The notes under the pieces are model-generated. The model was not told the DNA's origin. It was given only the letters and a program-made list of their open reading frames with translations, and made no database searches. Source: Corylus avellana (Eukaryota > Streptophyta > Magnoliopsida > Fagales > Betulaceae). Taken from it: DNA of 64,000 nt. Positions within the stretch are counted from its first letter, which is position 1. The number at the start of each line of letters is the position of its first letter. The position numbers and the translations under genes were made by a program. This document shows, one piece after another, positions 21,604-32,464 of this stretch. The DNA is taken from assembly GCF_901000735.1 (NCBI RefSeq), contig NC_081551.1, forward strand, positions 17,450,545 through 17,514,544, read 5' to 3'.

Positions 21604-23557
21604 ATGGCTGCCACCCATGAGAAGCAAAAGAAAGGATTCATGTCCATTTACAAGTCCGTGGCCGGAAACCATATAAAGCCGATGCTGGAGCCGCCGGCTG
21701 TGGTGGACAAAAGATCCATTCAGCGCAGTTGGGTATTAAGGAAATCGAAAACGTACAAGGGAATTGAGCAAGGTGGCCGGAGAGTGGCAGAGGGAGGAGG
21801 AGTTCAGGGAGAATTGGTTGAGGCAAGGAAATCGGTTTCCCATGTCGAAACGAATTTGGCGTCGGTGGCAGCATTTCTTCAGGTGAAGGTTCTCGTCTCC
21901 GACATGCCTGGATTCATGCAAGTGCATGCCTTCCGATGCGCTAGGCGTACTTATGATAGCTTGGAGAAGTTTAGCTCCAAACACATGGCCTTCAACATGA
22001 AGAAGGTATGTTTCAAACATTTAATTCATTAATTCATTGCTACTTTTCTGTAGAGTTCTTCAACTTTAATCCGTTGAGTTTGTGTTAGGTTCGTAGGTCG
22101 TGTAAAAAATTATTAGTCTTAAATATCACGTATCGGGTTCGAATCGTGTCAAATCATAAATATAAAATTATCTAAGATAACTCTAACTCGACCCATTTAA
22201 AAACAAGTTAAACCCATCAATTATAACTCTATTAGATTCATGAATTGTGTCAAAAAGTATTCGCTCTGTTGGCAAGCAATGTATCCAAAATAAGCTAAAA
22301 ATTATCATGGTCTACTTTAAAAGTGACCACATAGAAAACTAAGAAAAGGGCTATTGACGCCAAGCCAAAAAATGTGTCTTGTGATAAATTACTTTCTTGG
22401 GAGTTTCTTTTTGGTATTTTCATTATTGGATTTTCATTTTTATCTCTCTTTCTCTACACCTTTTTGGCTCCTCTATATGGAGAAGGTAGAGCATGGAATA
22501 TGAATCTCTCTCTCTAGGTGTGCCCACACATGAACAGTCCCATTCACAAGATCTCATGATAGAACCAATAAAAGAATTTTTTTAATTCTGGACCATTTAA
22601 TCTGGACCATGCTCCAGATCTAGCTAGGTTGTCTAGATTATTAGATATTCAATTGGATAAAGAGTCCAACATGCAGCCCATGTGTATGATGAAGAAAAAA
22701 AGCTAGAGTTATTAACTTATTCGGCTACTCATGCACTAAATTACTACTTTTCCCAAGCTTATTTTAAGTCAAACCTCATTTATATTATAATGAGTAATGT
22801 TATTTAATAAATTATTATATCATTGTCAAATAATTTAGATAATGTATATTTTTAAATTACAAAATTTATGCTGTTTTTAGGTATCTAAACGCTTGAACAT
22901 TGCTACATATTAAAAATGTGGCACGTTATCAAAACAGCCAGAAATAATTTTATCTCCAAAGGACTTCTTTTTCACTTTTGCAAATACGCTTCTTCTTCGA
23001 AAAATCAAAAGATAGTTTTTGGCTCAAAGCTTTTTTACAACACAGAGAGCAAGTACTTGATAAAAATATACTTAATTCTCAACTGTAACATATCTTATTT
23101 TTAATGTGTCATTTTCAAAGTGTTTTAATGCCTAGAAATGACCGAAATTCCGTAATTTAAAAAGCTACAATTTTTTTTTGAAATTGTAAAGGATCTTAAT
23201 CCGTGAAAATTATCTTCCTTTTTTTTTTTTCAAATATTAATTCATTTTCACTCACATTATTAAATTGTATAACCATCATATATGGTAGTAATAAATATCA
23301 TTACTCTCTTTCTGTCTCTGTGGACGGAGAATGTCAATGACAACTATTTTTTTGTTTTTTTTTTCAATTCATCAATGACAACCTTGTTGATGGTCACACA
23401 GGAGTTCGATCAAGTCTATGGGCCGGCCTGGCATTGCATCGTGGGCTCAAGTTTCGGGTCCTTCGTCACCCACTCAACAGGTTGTTTCCTTTACTTTTCG
23501 ATGGAAAAGCTATGCATTTTGTTATTTAAAACGAAGATCCAAAAAGCTTTGGGTTGA
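21604..23557 (+). CDS. LC8-type dynein light chain family protein, 2 exons
   Basis: Exon 1 is 21604-22005 and exon 2 is 23402-23557, joined by a 1.4-kb GT-AG intron with consensus donor AAG|GTATGT; the product is 185 residues. The C-terminal half is the LC8 fold: a helix region (VSDMPGFMQVHAFRCARRTY, then FSSKHMAFNMKK), then the diagnostic block YGPAWHCIVGSSFGSFVTHS and FLYFSMEKLCILLFKT. The N-terminal 80 or so residues are basic, low-complexity and plant-specific. LC8 proteins are dimeric hubs that bind short linear motifs of partners. Flowering plants lack dynein heavy chains, so the role here is not as a dynein motor subunit. A TATA-like run (tattatatatatatatt) lies 50-70 bp before the ATG. 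The exon join falls inside the domain at KK|EFDQ, as expected for the family. Confidence 0.9.
22080..22270. repeat. Dispersed repeat, 'ggtcgtgtcaaaaattg' family, in the LC8 intron
   Basis: gttcgtaggtcgtgtaaaaa, cgggttcgaatcgtgtc and acccatttaa are shared with 23930-24240, 39190-40290 and 50680-51300. All copies lack coding capacity. Confidence 0.6.
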
Positions 23558-23929
23558 GTAAAATAGGATTATATATAGGTTGCTTTTTCGAACATTAATG
23601 CATGTATTATGATATTAAATTTGATCCTTTCTTGTATTGATCAGAAGTCTTGAGTATAAAAAACAAAAGCATTGTAATATTGTGTAACATATGAGTGAGT
23701 ATGAAATGTTTTCTCCTTAAAAGAAAAAAAAAAAAAAAAAAGAAAAAAAAAAGTAAAGTGTAACATATTATTTGAAGTAGTTTTGGTCCTTAATTATTAC
23801 ATTTGTGTTTTGTTGCATCTAACGATAACTGTAACGGCTTTTCACAATTTCACTTTACAAGAGTTTAATTTGATTTTTACTCAGTAAGAAATGACCTAAT
23901 AAATGTCAAACTCATATATTAACAGATAA

Positions 23930-24240
23930 GGGTGGCACTTCGTGTTCGCATGTAGGATTCGATTCGTGTCGAGACATGCATATAAGACTATATAGGTTAA
24001 CCTTAACCTAACCCATTTAATTAAACAGGTCAAATGCATTAACCTTAACCCTCTAATTTTGTATTGGATTTGTTTCGGGTTTACGGGTCATGTCAAAAAT
24101 TGCTTGCCATTTTGTCGTGTGTCAGGTTCGGGTTATGTCAAAGTATTGATATACGACTATATTGGTTAACCCTAAACCTTTATTTTCGTATTAAATTTGC
24201 ATCGAGTTCGCAGGTCGCGTCAAAAATTGTCACCCCTAAA
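23930..24240. repeat. Dispersed repeat, 'gggtggca...tgccaccc' family
   Basis: It begins aagggtggcact and ends aaaattgtcacccctaaa, so the termini are inverted. The inside carries two related halves with aggtcgcgtcaaaaattgtc, acctaacccatttaa and ttaaacaggtc. The short inverted ends suggest a hAT-type MITE. Confidence 0.55.
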
Positions 24241-24922
24241 TAGACCTCCAAATCAAGATAAATTTGCCTTTTTACCAAAAAAAAAAAAAAAAAAATCCAT
24301 TTGTTCCAAAACTAAATCTATTGGATTGTAGAAAATTTGAGGACAGAGTTTTTCTTCAATTTCGGTTGGAGGAACTTCTTTCAACCCAATTTATAAAAAT
24401 AACATGTGTCATTTGAACATGTAAAATGCAAATATTTTTTTAATAATATGGATAAAGCTGAAATAAATAATATTAAAAATTCATATGCATCTCACATGTT
24501 ATTAACAAAATGAATACATGTTATTTTTATAGACTGGGTTGAAGAAAATTCCTTTAACCTAGTTGGAGAAAAACTCTATCCAAAATTTAATGGTATATTT
24601 ATTATTCTATAATAAGCTACAATCCCAAAGAGAAATTATTTTATGCAAATGGCCTTTTTTTTACGATTTATTTTTTATTTTCATGTGGGCATGCCTTTCC
24701 AAGCTCTTATTTTTAGTAAATTATTAGTACATAGTGCGAATATTCCTTGCCAAGTTGTCATTCTCCTTTGAATTATTTGAAAAACACACCTCTCCAGATG
24801 TCAACTTCAGCACAAGTGTGATGGTCATCGTATTGTTCGTAAAAATATAAATTAATGTTAATACTAAAAGACCTTTTTAAAAAAAGAATGGCATGAATAT
24901 TCCCGAATGAATATGTATCTAC

Positions 24923-25041
24923 TGTTAGAGGAAATATATTCTGATTGATTTGATTAACATCAAATCTGGTTACAATCAATAATTAATATATAATATCAAT
25001 TTGGTATATTTCTTTCTACGTAGGAAATATATTCTCTAACA
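24923..25041. mobile_element. 119-bp insertion with TG/CA ends and 5-bp target duplication
   Basis: The element begins TGTTAGAGGAAATATATTC and ends GAAATATATTCTCTAACA, inverted termini of about 18 bp. TCTAC flanks it on both sides (24918-24922 and 25042-25046). A 5-bp duplication with TGTTAG/CTAACA ends fits a miniature solo LTR of a Copia-type element. Confidence 0.7.
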
Positions 25042-25954
25042 TCTACACGTTACATGGTCATCTCTAGTTAATATTTTTATTTCAAAAAGAACAAATAAAA
25101 GATTAAAAACAAAAATTTTCACAAATTGGGCCTAAATAATTTTGTGGTTTTTTTAATTAAAATGGGAGTTGAATAACAAGATACAAGGTTTAAACTCGTG
25201 ACGTTTGTTTTGATACTATGTTAACGAGTGAGAATAAAATTGTTCTATTTCTAAATCAAAAATAAATTTTGTTTTATTGGTTCTTCTATGAAACCTTAAG
25301 CTCCATTTGAGAAATAAATTTCATGTTTTGTGCGACATGTCACATGAAAAAACCCGTCAAATGAAATGGAAAATTCTCTGAATCATAAATGGGTTTAGTA
25401 AAAAAGAACAAAAAATTATGAATTAATTTCCTCTAGTGATAGGGAATTAATTTATAGTTCATCCTTAATTAGATTGATGCAAGACGAATTAACAAAGGTT
25501 TTATAGGCAATCAACTTGGCATATATATGTCGAAATCTGGCTCCTGTGTCTATAGAAATAGAACACCAATGTTTTAAAAATTGGCTGAAATTTTTTTACA
25601 AATTGAGTTATAAAAAATTTCTCTAATTCAATTTTTATAAGTATTATGTTTCTTTTAGTATATATGTAGCATATGGTTTGTTTCTTACATGCTTTTTTAA
25701 TAGCATTAATAAAAAAAAAAAATATTATGTTTCACATGCTCAAAGGACACACAGCACTTTTAAAATTAGAAAATATCTTAAAATTTAATTTATAAGAAAT
25801 TTATATCATTTTAGAAATTAATAAGCTCCTTGTTGGAGTATTTATGGCAAACTGACCTTTATTCGAATTGGCAAATTGCAAACATATTTATCATTTGACA
25901 TCATTTGTATAAGGATTCACAGAGAGATCCCATGTCAGTGAGACCCAGTTACTT

Positions 25955-26392
25955 AAGAGCATGTTTGAGATTGCGATTGAGAACTTAAAAAATATTTTTA
26001 GTACTTAAAAAACCGTACCAAACAAAAGTTATGGCTTGTTTGGGATGCGTTTGAAGAGCTTAAAAGCATTTTTAACACTCAAAAAATTTGTTTAAAGAAA
26101 AAAATACTCGTTTGATAAAAAAATTAAAAGCGCTTTTAAGGGTTTAAAAATCCTAAAAATGACAAAAAAAAAAAAAAAAAACACGGCAAAAGCTTAAAAA
26201 GCTTTATTTCTCAAACGCAATCCCAAATAAGCCCTTAGCATGTTTGGTAAAAAAATTTCAAAAGTACTTATTTGACTTGTTTACTCTAAAAATGGCCAAA
26301 ACACAATTTTTGCAAAATTAAGGTTTTGCCAAAAAAACGTTTTTTGATTTAAAAGTTCTATTTGTCAAACACAATTCTAAATAAGCTCTAAA
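25955..26392. mobile_element. MITE nested in a MITE of the same family
   Basis: The outer element starts agagcatgtttgagattgcg and ends gtcaaacacaattctaaata. Inside it a second complete palindrome runs from about 26033 (ggcttgtttgggatgcgttt) to 26235 (caaacgcaatcccaaataag). The inner copy splits the outer one close to its left arm. Confidence 0.65.
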
Positions 26393-27356
26393 TAAATTTT
26401 TGGCTGCTCGAACAGTTGGGTCTTACATGAGCTCTCTCACAAAACCTTAAGGCACCTAATTGATGTAGATCCCAATTCGGGGTGATCTACAACATTTGAT
26501 ACAACATCATTAATCATGATTATAAAATGGCTCATCTCTATTTTACTTAAAATGTAAATGAACATTTTATAGTGATAATTTAACGTTGTTGCATCTAATA
26601 GTGTAAATGATGACACATTATTTAACTTTTTAAATAGCATATTAGCATATTTATCATGTAACATCCTCTCTGTAATATAAATATAATATTAAATTATGAC
26701 AACAAAATAGCTCCACTCCATATAGAATCATATTCAAAGCACTTGAAGGCATTGATAAGAGATATTGATCCGTCGGTTCTTCCCCCTAATGAAGGAGGCA
26801 CTTGATGCCATTGTACCCTATGACTAGGCTGCATATTCTGATTAAAAATGTCTTTATTTTCTTAATTTATTATTTCCTATAGGTATGACTTATGAGATAA
26901 TGAGGGCATCCACAAATAATATTAATTAAAATCAATCTATTACGCATTTTTTAATTATCAGAAGAAAAAAAAATCAATATAATTTGACCTTTTACCCCAT
27001 TAATTCGTTTTAAATGTAATTGGTAGGCATGACATCATCGTAGCAAGGACCATGTGGTTTATTTATTTTGTTGAGTATTTATTTAATTATGATTGGCACT
27101 ATAAGCCCACAAATCTTTGATTTATTTTTACTTTATTTTTTTCTTTTTTTAATGAAAATTTTAAAATTAAATCTAAATCATTAAAAAAAAATTACACAAA
27201 ATATATTATAAATATATACTTTTTTAATTTATGAGAGATAAGACAAATAATAATGGTTATATTCTATCACACAAGAAGGGCAGACATGAAAAGCCAAAAG
27301 AGTAGGATAGAAAGGGAGACAGATAATGACTGATATTAATATACAAATGTTTCTTT
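26393..27356. other. Intergenic stretch, no gene seen
   Basis: AT-rich sequence with only short unsupported frames. Confidence 0.5.
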
Positions 27357-28018
27357 ATTCTTCTTATCTTTCTTATCAAAAAAAAAAAAAAAAAATCTTT
27401 GGTGTAAAAGATTTCTTATATTATGCGAGGCAACTCATCTTCTTGCAAGTGTTAGGTGATAAAAAAAAAAAATAATAAAAAAAAAAATAGAGAATATATT
27501 AAACAATTATTAAAAAAAAGACAAAAATTGCAGCAAAAGATGTCACAATTTTATTACTTACGAATTTGATTTGAAAGGTCAATTAAAGCTTATGTAGGCT
27601 CATGTAACAGCAATCGAGTTCATCCAATAACAAAGGATGAAAAGGCCAATGTAAAGAAAGGATGTATTTTATTATTATTATTCAAAAAAGGCAAGCATGA
27701 TAAATCAATTATGGCTAATTTAGTTGGACGTGATTATAGTAGCATCTACTTGTTAGGATTCGCACGTAAGAGGCCTAGACGGTAGGAATTGCAGACGACC
27801 CCTCAATTCAGACTAATTTATAGCTTGATCTAGTCTGACCAAAACATCGAAGAAAACATGGATTTAATTATGAATCCAATGGCTAATAATTAGAGCTCTC
27901 AAATCTTTAATTGCCTAGAAAAATGCTTGGTTAGTACTACAATTTTCCTATACAAACTCACGTGGCAGTATCAATTTACTTATAATAAAAATTATAGTAC
28001 TCTTAACACTATTCTTTA

Positions 28019-28250
28019 AAGTCGGTTTGAGATTGAATTAAGGAGATTAAAAAAATACTATTAATACATTAAAAAAAAATATGTGCCAAACAAAAACTAA
28101 GGAATGTTTGGTAAAAAACTCTAAAAGAATTTTATTACTTTATAAAATCAAAACACACTTTTAGAAAAAGTTTAAAAATATAGCTCTTTAAAAAAAATTA
28201 TTTTTTATTTAAAAAACTCTATTTTCTGATGCAATCTCAAATACGCTATT
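28019..28250. mobile_element. Palindromic MITE, 'cgcaatctcaaa' family
   Basis: gtcggtttgagattgaatta on the left pairs loosely with ctgatgcaatctcaaatacg on the right, with aaaaaactctaaaag-type blocks inside. It occurs again at about 29887-30120 in the right copy of the duplication. Confidence 0.5.
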
Positions 28251-28817
28251 TCTTCTTCTTCTCTTTCTTTCTTTCATTTTTTTTTTAAAAAAAATTATTA
28301 AAATTGGGTTGTGGGGATTTTTTGAGTCCATGGATGGAGGGAAAGGAGTAAGATTAATTGTGTTGAGAAACACCCATCTTTTAGGAATAAATGAGATTTC
28401 ATTAATAATTCACACTATTTTTCAGAAACCTATGGCAAACATTCTACCACAATCTCCGGAGGTTCATAGAATCATAGTAAACATTGAATAGAAATTCGCA
28501 CTCTTTTTTCTCTTTGGATGAACAGATAAACTACAAAATAGGGATACTATCCATAAACCAAAAAAAAAAAATCCAAGAAACTAAAAAACCAAACATACAT
28601 GTTTGTGCTCTTTGATGATCCTTGGACCCCAGGTTTTGTGGTTTATTAATTGTAATTCCAACTATTGCTAGCTAGTCTGCTATATACACAAACATTAGAA
28701 CAACCCAAAACCAAATACACCATCAAAAAGAGGAAATCAAACAAGAAAAAGGTGTAGGGAAAATGGGAAATAAAATTGGAAAATTAAGCAGCCATGCAAT
28801 ATATATGTCCTGCAAAG

Positions 28818-29123
28818 TCACTTTGACCTACTCTTATTTGATTTGGGTTGACGGATCATCACTGGCTTTCCAAATAGGCCACAGAGGCCGCAGCCGGCAA
28901 GCTTAGGAGATGGCGGGTCGAGGGCCGGCGGCTCAGCCTTGACGGTCGACCGATACGCAGCCTGTCCTCCGCCTCCGGTGGATTGACTACGCTCCAATAT
29001 ACCGAGTGATCCGACGCTCCGGGATGGCCTAAGGTCTCTGAATTCCACCTCTTTGTCTTCTTGGTTTGGCCTCATTTTGCTCAAGTCCCCTGATAGAAAC
29101 CTGTCATTCCAGACCAAACCTGA
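28818..29123 (-). pseudogene. Truncated second copy of the MAPK-substrate-like gene
   Basis: Minus-strand coding sequence for the C-terminal 100 or so residues of the protein encoded at 30767-31120. The first 18 codons are lost in gap 3. The proteins differ only at a few positions, for example RSQSTGGGGQ here against RSRSAGGEGQ there. Because the copies sit in overlapping contig ends, this is most likely the other allele of one gene rather than a paralogue. Confidence 0.75.
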
Positions 29124-29223
29124 NNNNNNNNNNNNNNNNNNNNNNNNNNNNNNNNNNNNNNNNNNNNNNNNNNNNNNNNNNNNNNNNNNNNNNNNNNNNN
29201 NNNNNNNNNNNNNNNNNNNNNNN
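29124..29223. other. Assembly gap 3 (100 N)
   Basis: Exactly 100 N between the two copies of the 1.8-kb segment. Confidence 0.99.
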
Positions 29224-31077
29224 TTCTTCTTATCTTTCTTATCAAAAAAAAAAAAAAAAAATCTTTGGTGTAAAAGATTTCTTATATTATGCGAGGCAAC
29301 TCATCTTCTTGCAAGTGTTAGGTGATAAAAATAAAAAATAAAAATAAAAAAAATAGAGAATATATTAAACAATTATTAAAAAAAAGACAAAAATTGCAAC
29401 AAAAGATGTCACAATTTTATTATTTATGAATTTGATTTGAAAGGTTAATTAAAGCTTATGTAGGCTCATGTAACAGCAATCGAGTTCATCCAATAACAAA
29501 GGATGAAAAGGCCAATGTAAAGAAAGGATGTATTTTATTATTATTATTATTATTCAAAAAAGGCAAGCATGATAAATCAATTATGGCTAATTTAGTTGGA
29601 CGTGATTATAGTAGCATCTACTCGTTGGGAGCCGCACATAAGAGGCCTAGACGGTAGGAATTGCAGGCGACCCCTTAATTCTGACTGATTTATAGCTTGA
29701 TCTAGTTCGACCAAAACATCGAAGAAAGCATGGATTTAATTATGAATCCAATGGCTAATAATTAGAGCTCTCAAATCTTTAATTGCCTAGAAAAATGCTT
29801 GGTTAGTACTACAATTCTCCTATACAAACTCACGTGGCAGTATCAATTTACTTATAATAAAAATTATAGTACTCTTAATAGTATTCTTTAAAGTCGGTTT
29901 GAGATTGAATTAAGGAGATTAAAAAAATACTATTAATACATTTTTTTAAAAAAAAATGTGCCAAACAAAACCAAGGAATGTTTGGTAAAAAACTCTAAAA
30001 GAATTTTATTACTCTATAAAATCAAAACACACTTTTAGAAAAAGTTTAAAAATATAGCTCTTTAAAAAAATATATTTTTGATTTAAAAAACTCTATTTTC
30101 TGATGCAATCTCAAATACGATATTACCATCATTTGCAATTCTTTTACTACTGCCCAAGAGTTTTCTTCTTCTTCTTCTCTTTCTTTCTTTCTTTCTCTTC
30201 TTTTTTTTTTTTTTTTTTAATTTAATTTAATTTAATTTTTTAATTATTAAAATTGGGTTGTGGGGATTTTTTGAGTCCATGGATGGAGGGAAAGGAGTAA
30301 AATTAATTGTGTTGAGAAACACCCATCTTTTAGGAATAAATGAGATTTCATTAATAATTCACACTATTTTTCAGAAACCTATGGCAAACATTCTACCACA
30401 ATCTCCGGAGGTTCATAGAATCATAGTAAACATTGAATAGAAATTCGCACTCTTTTTTCTCTTTGGATGAACAGATAAACTACAAAATAGGGATACTATC
30501 CATAAACCAAAAAAAAAAAATCCAAGAAACTAAAAAACCAAACATACATGTTTGTGCTCTTTGATGATCCTTGGACCCCAGGTTTTGTGGTTGATTAATT
30601 GTAATTCCAACTATTGCTAGCTAGTCTGCTATATACACAAACATTAGAACAACCGAAAACCAAATACACCATCAAAAGGAGGAAATTAAACAAGAAAAAG
30701 GTGTAGGGAAAATGGGAAATAAAATTGGAAAATTAAGCAGCCATGCAATATGTAAGTCCTGCAAAGTCACTTTGACCTACTCTTATTTGATTTGGGTTGA
30801 CGGATCATCACTGGCTTTCCAAATAGGCCACAGAGGCCGCAGCCTGCAAGCTTAGGAGATGGCGGGTCGAGGGCCGGCGGCTCAGCCTTGACGGTCGACC
30901 GATACGCCGCCTGTCCTTCGCCTCCAGCGGATCGACTACGCTCCAATATACCGAGTGATCCGACGCTCCGGGATGGCCTAAGGTCTCTGAATTCCACCTC
31001 TTTGTCTTCTTGGTTAGGCCTCATTTTGCTCAAGTCCCCTGATAGAAACCTGTCATTCCAGACCAAACCTGACGACC
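29224..31077. repeat. Right copy of the 1.8-kb duplicated segment
   Basis: Matches 27357-29123 from its first base. It carries the intact gene start beyond 31077. It has slightly longer microsatellite tracts and the extra block atattaccatcatttgcaa and following bases near 30118-30170. Confidence 0.9.
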
Positions 31078-31120
31078 CTTGTCTCCTGAAGGATGTTGTA
31101 GACCTTTGCAATCCAGCCAT
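30767..31120 (-). CDS. MAPK kinase substrate protein-like (At1g80180/At1g15400 family)
   Basis: A single-exon gene of 117 residues starting MAGLQRSTTSFRRQGSSGLV. The ATG at 31118-31120 follows a GA-rich leader; upstream in-frame sequence is only (AT)n-derived Tyr-Ile. Other family marks are VWNDRFLSGDLSK near residues 20-32, FRDLRPSRSVGSLG, the Pro-directed site ALDPPSPKLAGCGLCGLFGK and a basic tail (KSNKSRSK). This is the plant family annotated as MAPK kinase substrate protein, small and disordered, with the SP site in DPPSPK the likely phosphosite. Its molecular role is not established. A TATA-like run on the minus strand (about 31176-31188) lies near 60 bp before the ATG. It sits 1.3 kb from the CCCH gene, on the same strand. 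Confidence 0.85.
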   Translation of the reverse strand: MAGLQRSTTSFRRQGSSGLVWNDRFLSGDLSKMRPNQEDKEVEFRDLRPSRSVGSLGILERSRSAGGEGQAAYRSTVKAEPPALDPPSPKLAGCGLCGLFGKPVMIRQPKSNKSRSK

Positions 31121-31257
31121 CTCTCTCTCTCTCTCTAGAGGTTTCTTCGTTGGAAGGAAATATGAAGTGCAGGCAGATATATATATAAATGAAATGCAAG
31201 GGGAAGGGGAAATGACAAATGAAGAATAAAAGAGAAGAGACGTAAGATGGCATTTCT

Positions 31258-31283
31258 CATATATATATATATATATATATATG
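31258..31283. repeat. (AT)n microsatellite
   Basis: A pure AT dinucleotide run upstream of the MAPK-substrate-like gene. It creates a false N-terminal extension of its reading frame. Confidence 0.9.
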
Positions 31284-31863
31284 AGGTGGGGTGACAAATT
31301 AGAGAATCCTCCTTTAAGATTTACAAAATCTAAGAACTCCCCCTAGGCTTTGAGTAATATTAATAATATTGCTTTTTTTGAATTTGTAGATAAGGTCAAA
31401 TTACATTTGACTCACAATAACAAGCAATAATATCGAACGACTGGGAGATTTTCTGGCCATTTATGGTGATAAGTCAGAGATTTGGTTTATGGATGAGCAT
31501 CTAAATTGCAGATGTCAAAATCTGATGCTATACACGTATATATAGTCTGATTTGTTAAGGTCATAAAAATGCCCAAATCTTGCCAAACCAACCTTAATAA
31601 TATAGTCAATGAGAGCGATAGAGTTGTTTCTCAACCGTCTAGATTTAATTTCAAATTTTTTAAGAAAAATCAAAGAGTAAAATTAAATCTAGACACTGTA
31701 CCTAAGCCAAATTCATGATATGTAGTCTTATTCTATATCTAGTAATTAATTTGTTCTTGCACTTTTCTTATTTAACCCGTCCTCAATCTTGATGTTTTAT
31801 AGGTAATGGTTTAACAAATCGTATGCCATCATAATCACACCAAATCCAACGTTTCAGCATTTT

Positions 31864-32277
31864 CTAGGCCAACAAATCAACAAAATAGACGGATGAGAAT
31901 AAAAGTCGGTGGTAAATGAGTGATGAAAAACCCATATAAAGCACATCAAACAAATCCAAAGAGACAACTCCATCATTGTTATGCAACCAAATGGACACCG
32001 TTAAGAGCATTTTATGCACAGTAAACTTTTCTAATACAAATGCAACAATCACTAAGTGAGTGTATTCATCAGCACCTCTGTACAAGAAATCAAGAGAAGC
32101 TTGATAACACTGATCTAAGAGTTTTTGTATAAGGTGTTCGCGTGGAAGCCGGCCAAGAGGCTGCTGTAGCCTTGAACTTTCAGAGATTAGAAATCGTTGG
32201 GGGCTACAGAAAAGATCTTGAGAAGGTCTGAGAACAAGTGCAGGTAAGCTTCTCCTCAAGGCCCTCATTACGTTCAT
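31864..32277 (-). CDS. Hypothetical 137-residue protein, possible mitochondrial presequence
   Basis: I do not recognise this frame. It starts with ATG (MNVMRALRRSLPALVLRPSQ), and the first 45 residues are rich in Arg, Ser and Leu without acidic residues, as in mitochondrial targeting peptides. A segment PLGRLPREHLIQKLLDQC follows. The last 70 residues are hydrophobic and of irregular composition, more like read-through intron than protein. It may be the first exon of a small gene whose splice site I could not fix, or a broken copy. It lies 188 bp past the stop of the CCCH gene on the same strand. Confidence 0.35.
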   Translation of the reverse strand: MNVMRALRRSLPALVLRPSQDLFCSPQRFLISESSRLQQPLGRLPREHLIQKLLDQCYQASLDFLYRGADEYTHLVIVAFVLEKFTVHKMLLTVSIWLHNNDGVVSLDLFDVLYMGFSSLIYHRLLFSSVYFVDLLA

Positions 32278-32464
32278 TAGAATGTAAAATTAGAGTGTCC
32301 TGCATATCCAATGATCACAAAATTATGCTAGAGGTCTCCTTCTTAGGCCCTTTTTCATCGCCCAAACATACTACTTTTTGCTAAATGTTGATGATTGCTC
32401 TGTAAAATTACTACTTATCACTAAATGACCATGATTCCTCTTAGCATCAATGGCGCACCTTTTT

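Larger units (their letters stand above)
27357..29123. repeat. Left copy of a 1.8-kb duplicated segment abutting gap 3
   Basis: From ttcttcttatctttcttatc at 27357 to ccagaccaaacctga at 29123, the sequence is nearly identical to 29224-31077, in the same order and orientation. Differences are scattered substitutions, length changes in A/T runs and one indel of about 55 bp (present at 30118-30170, absent here). The left copy ends exactly at the gap and the right copy begins exactly after it, as expected for overlapping contig ends that were not merged. Confidence 0.9.

Noticed and set aside
28309..30440. Twin 60-codon plus-strand frames at 28309-28491 and 30258-30440, almost identical
   Set aside because: They lie in the duplicated segment, start without ATG, and are antisense to the 3' flank of the MAPK-substrate-like gene. 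Their similarity reflects the duplication, not coding conservation.
28818..31120. Tandem pair of MAPK-substrate-like genes
   Set aside because: The two copies sit in contig ends that overlap across a 100-N gap. One gene with two alleles explains everything.
31121..31297. N-terminal extension of the MAPK-substrate-like protein
   Set aside because: It is encoded by (AT)n and a GA-rich leader, and the family starts at MAGLQ.
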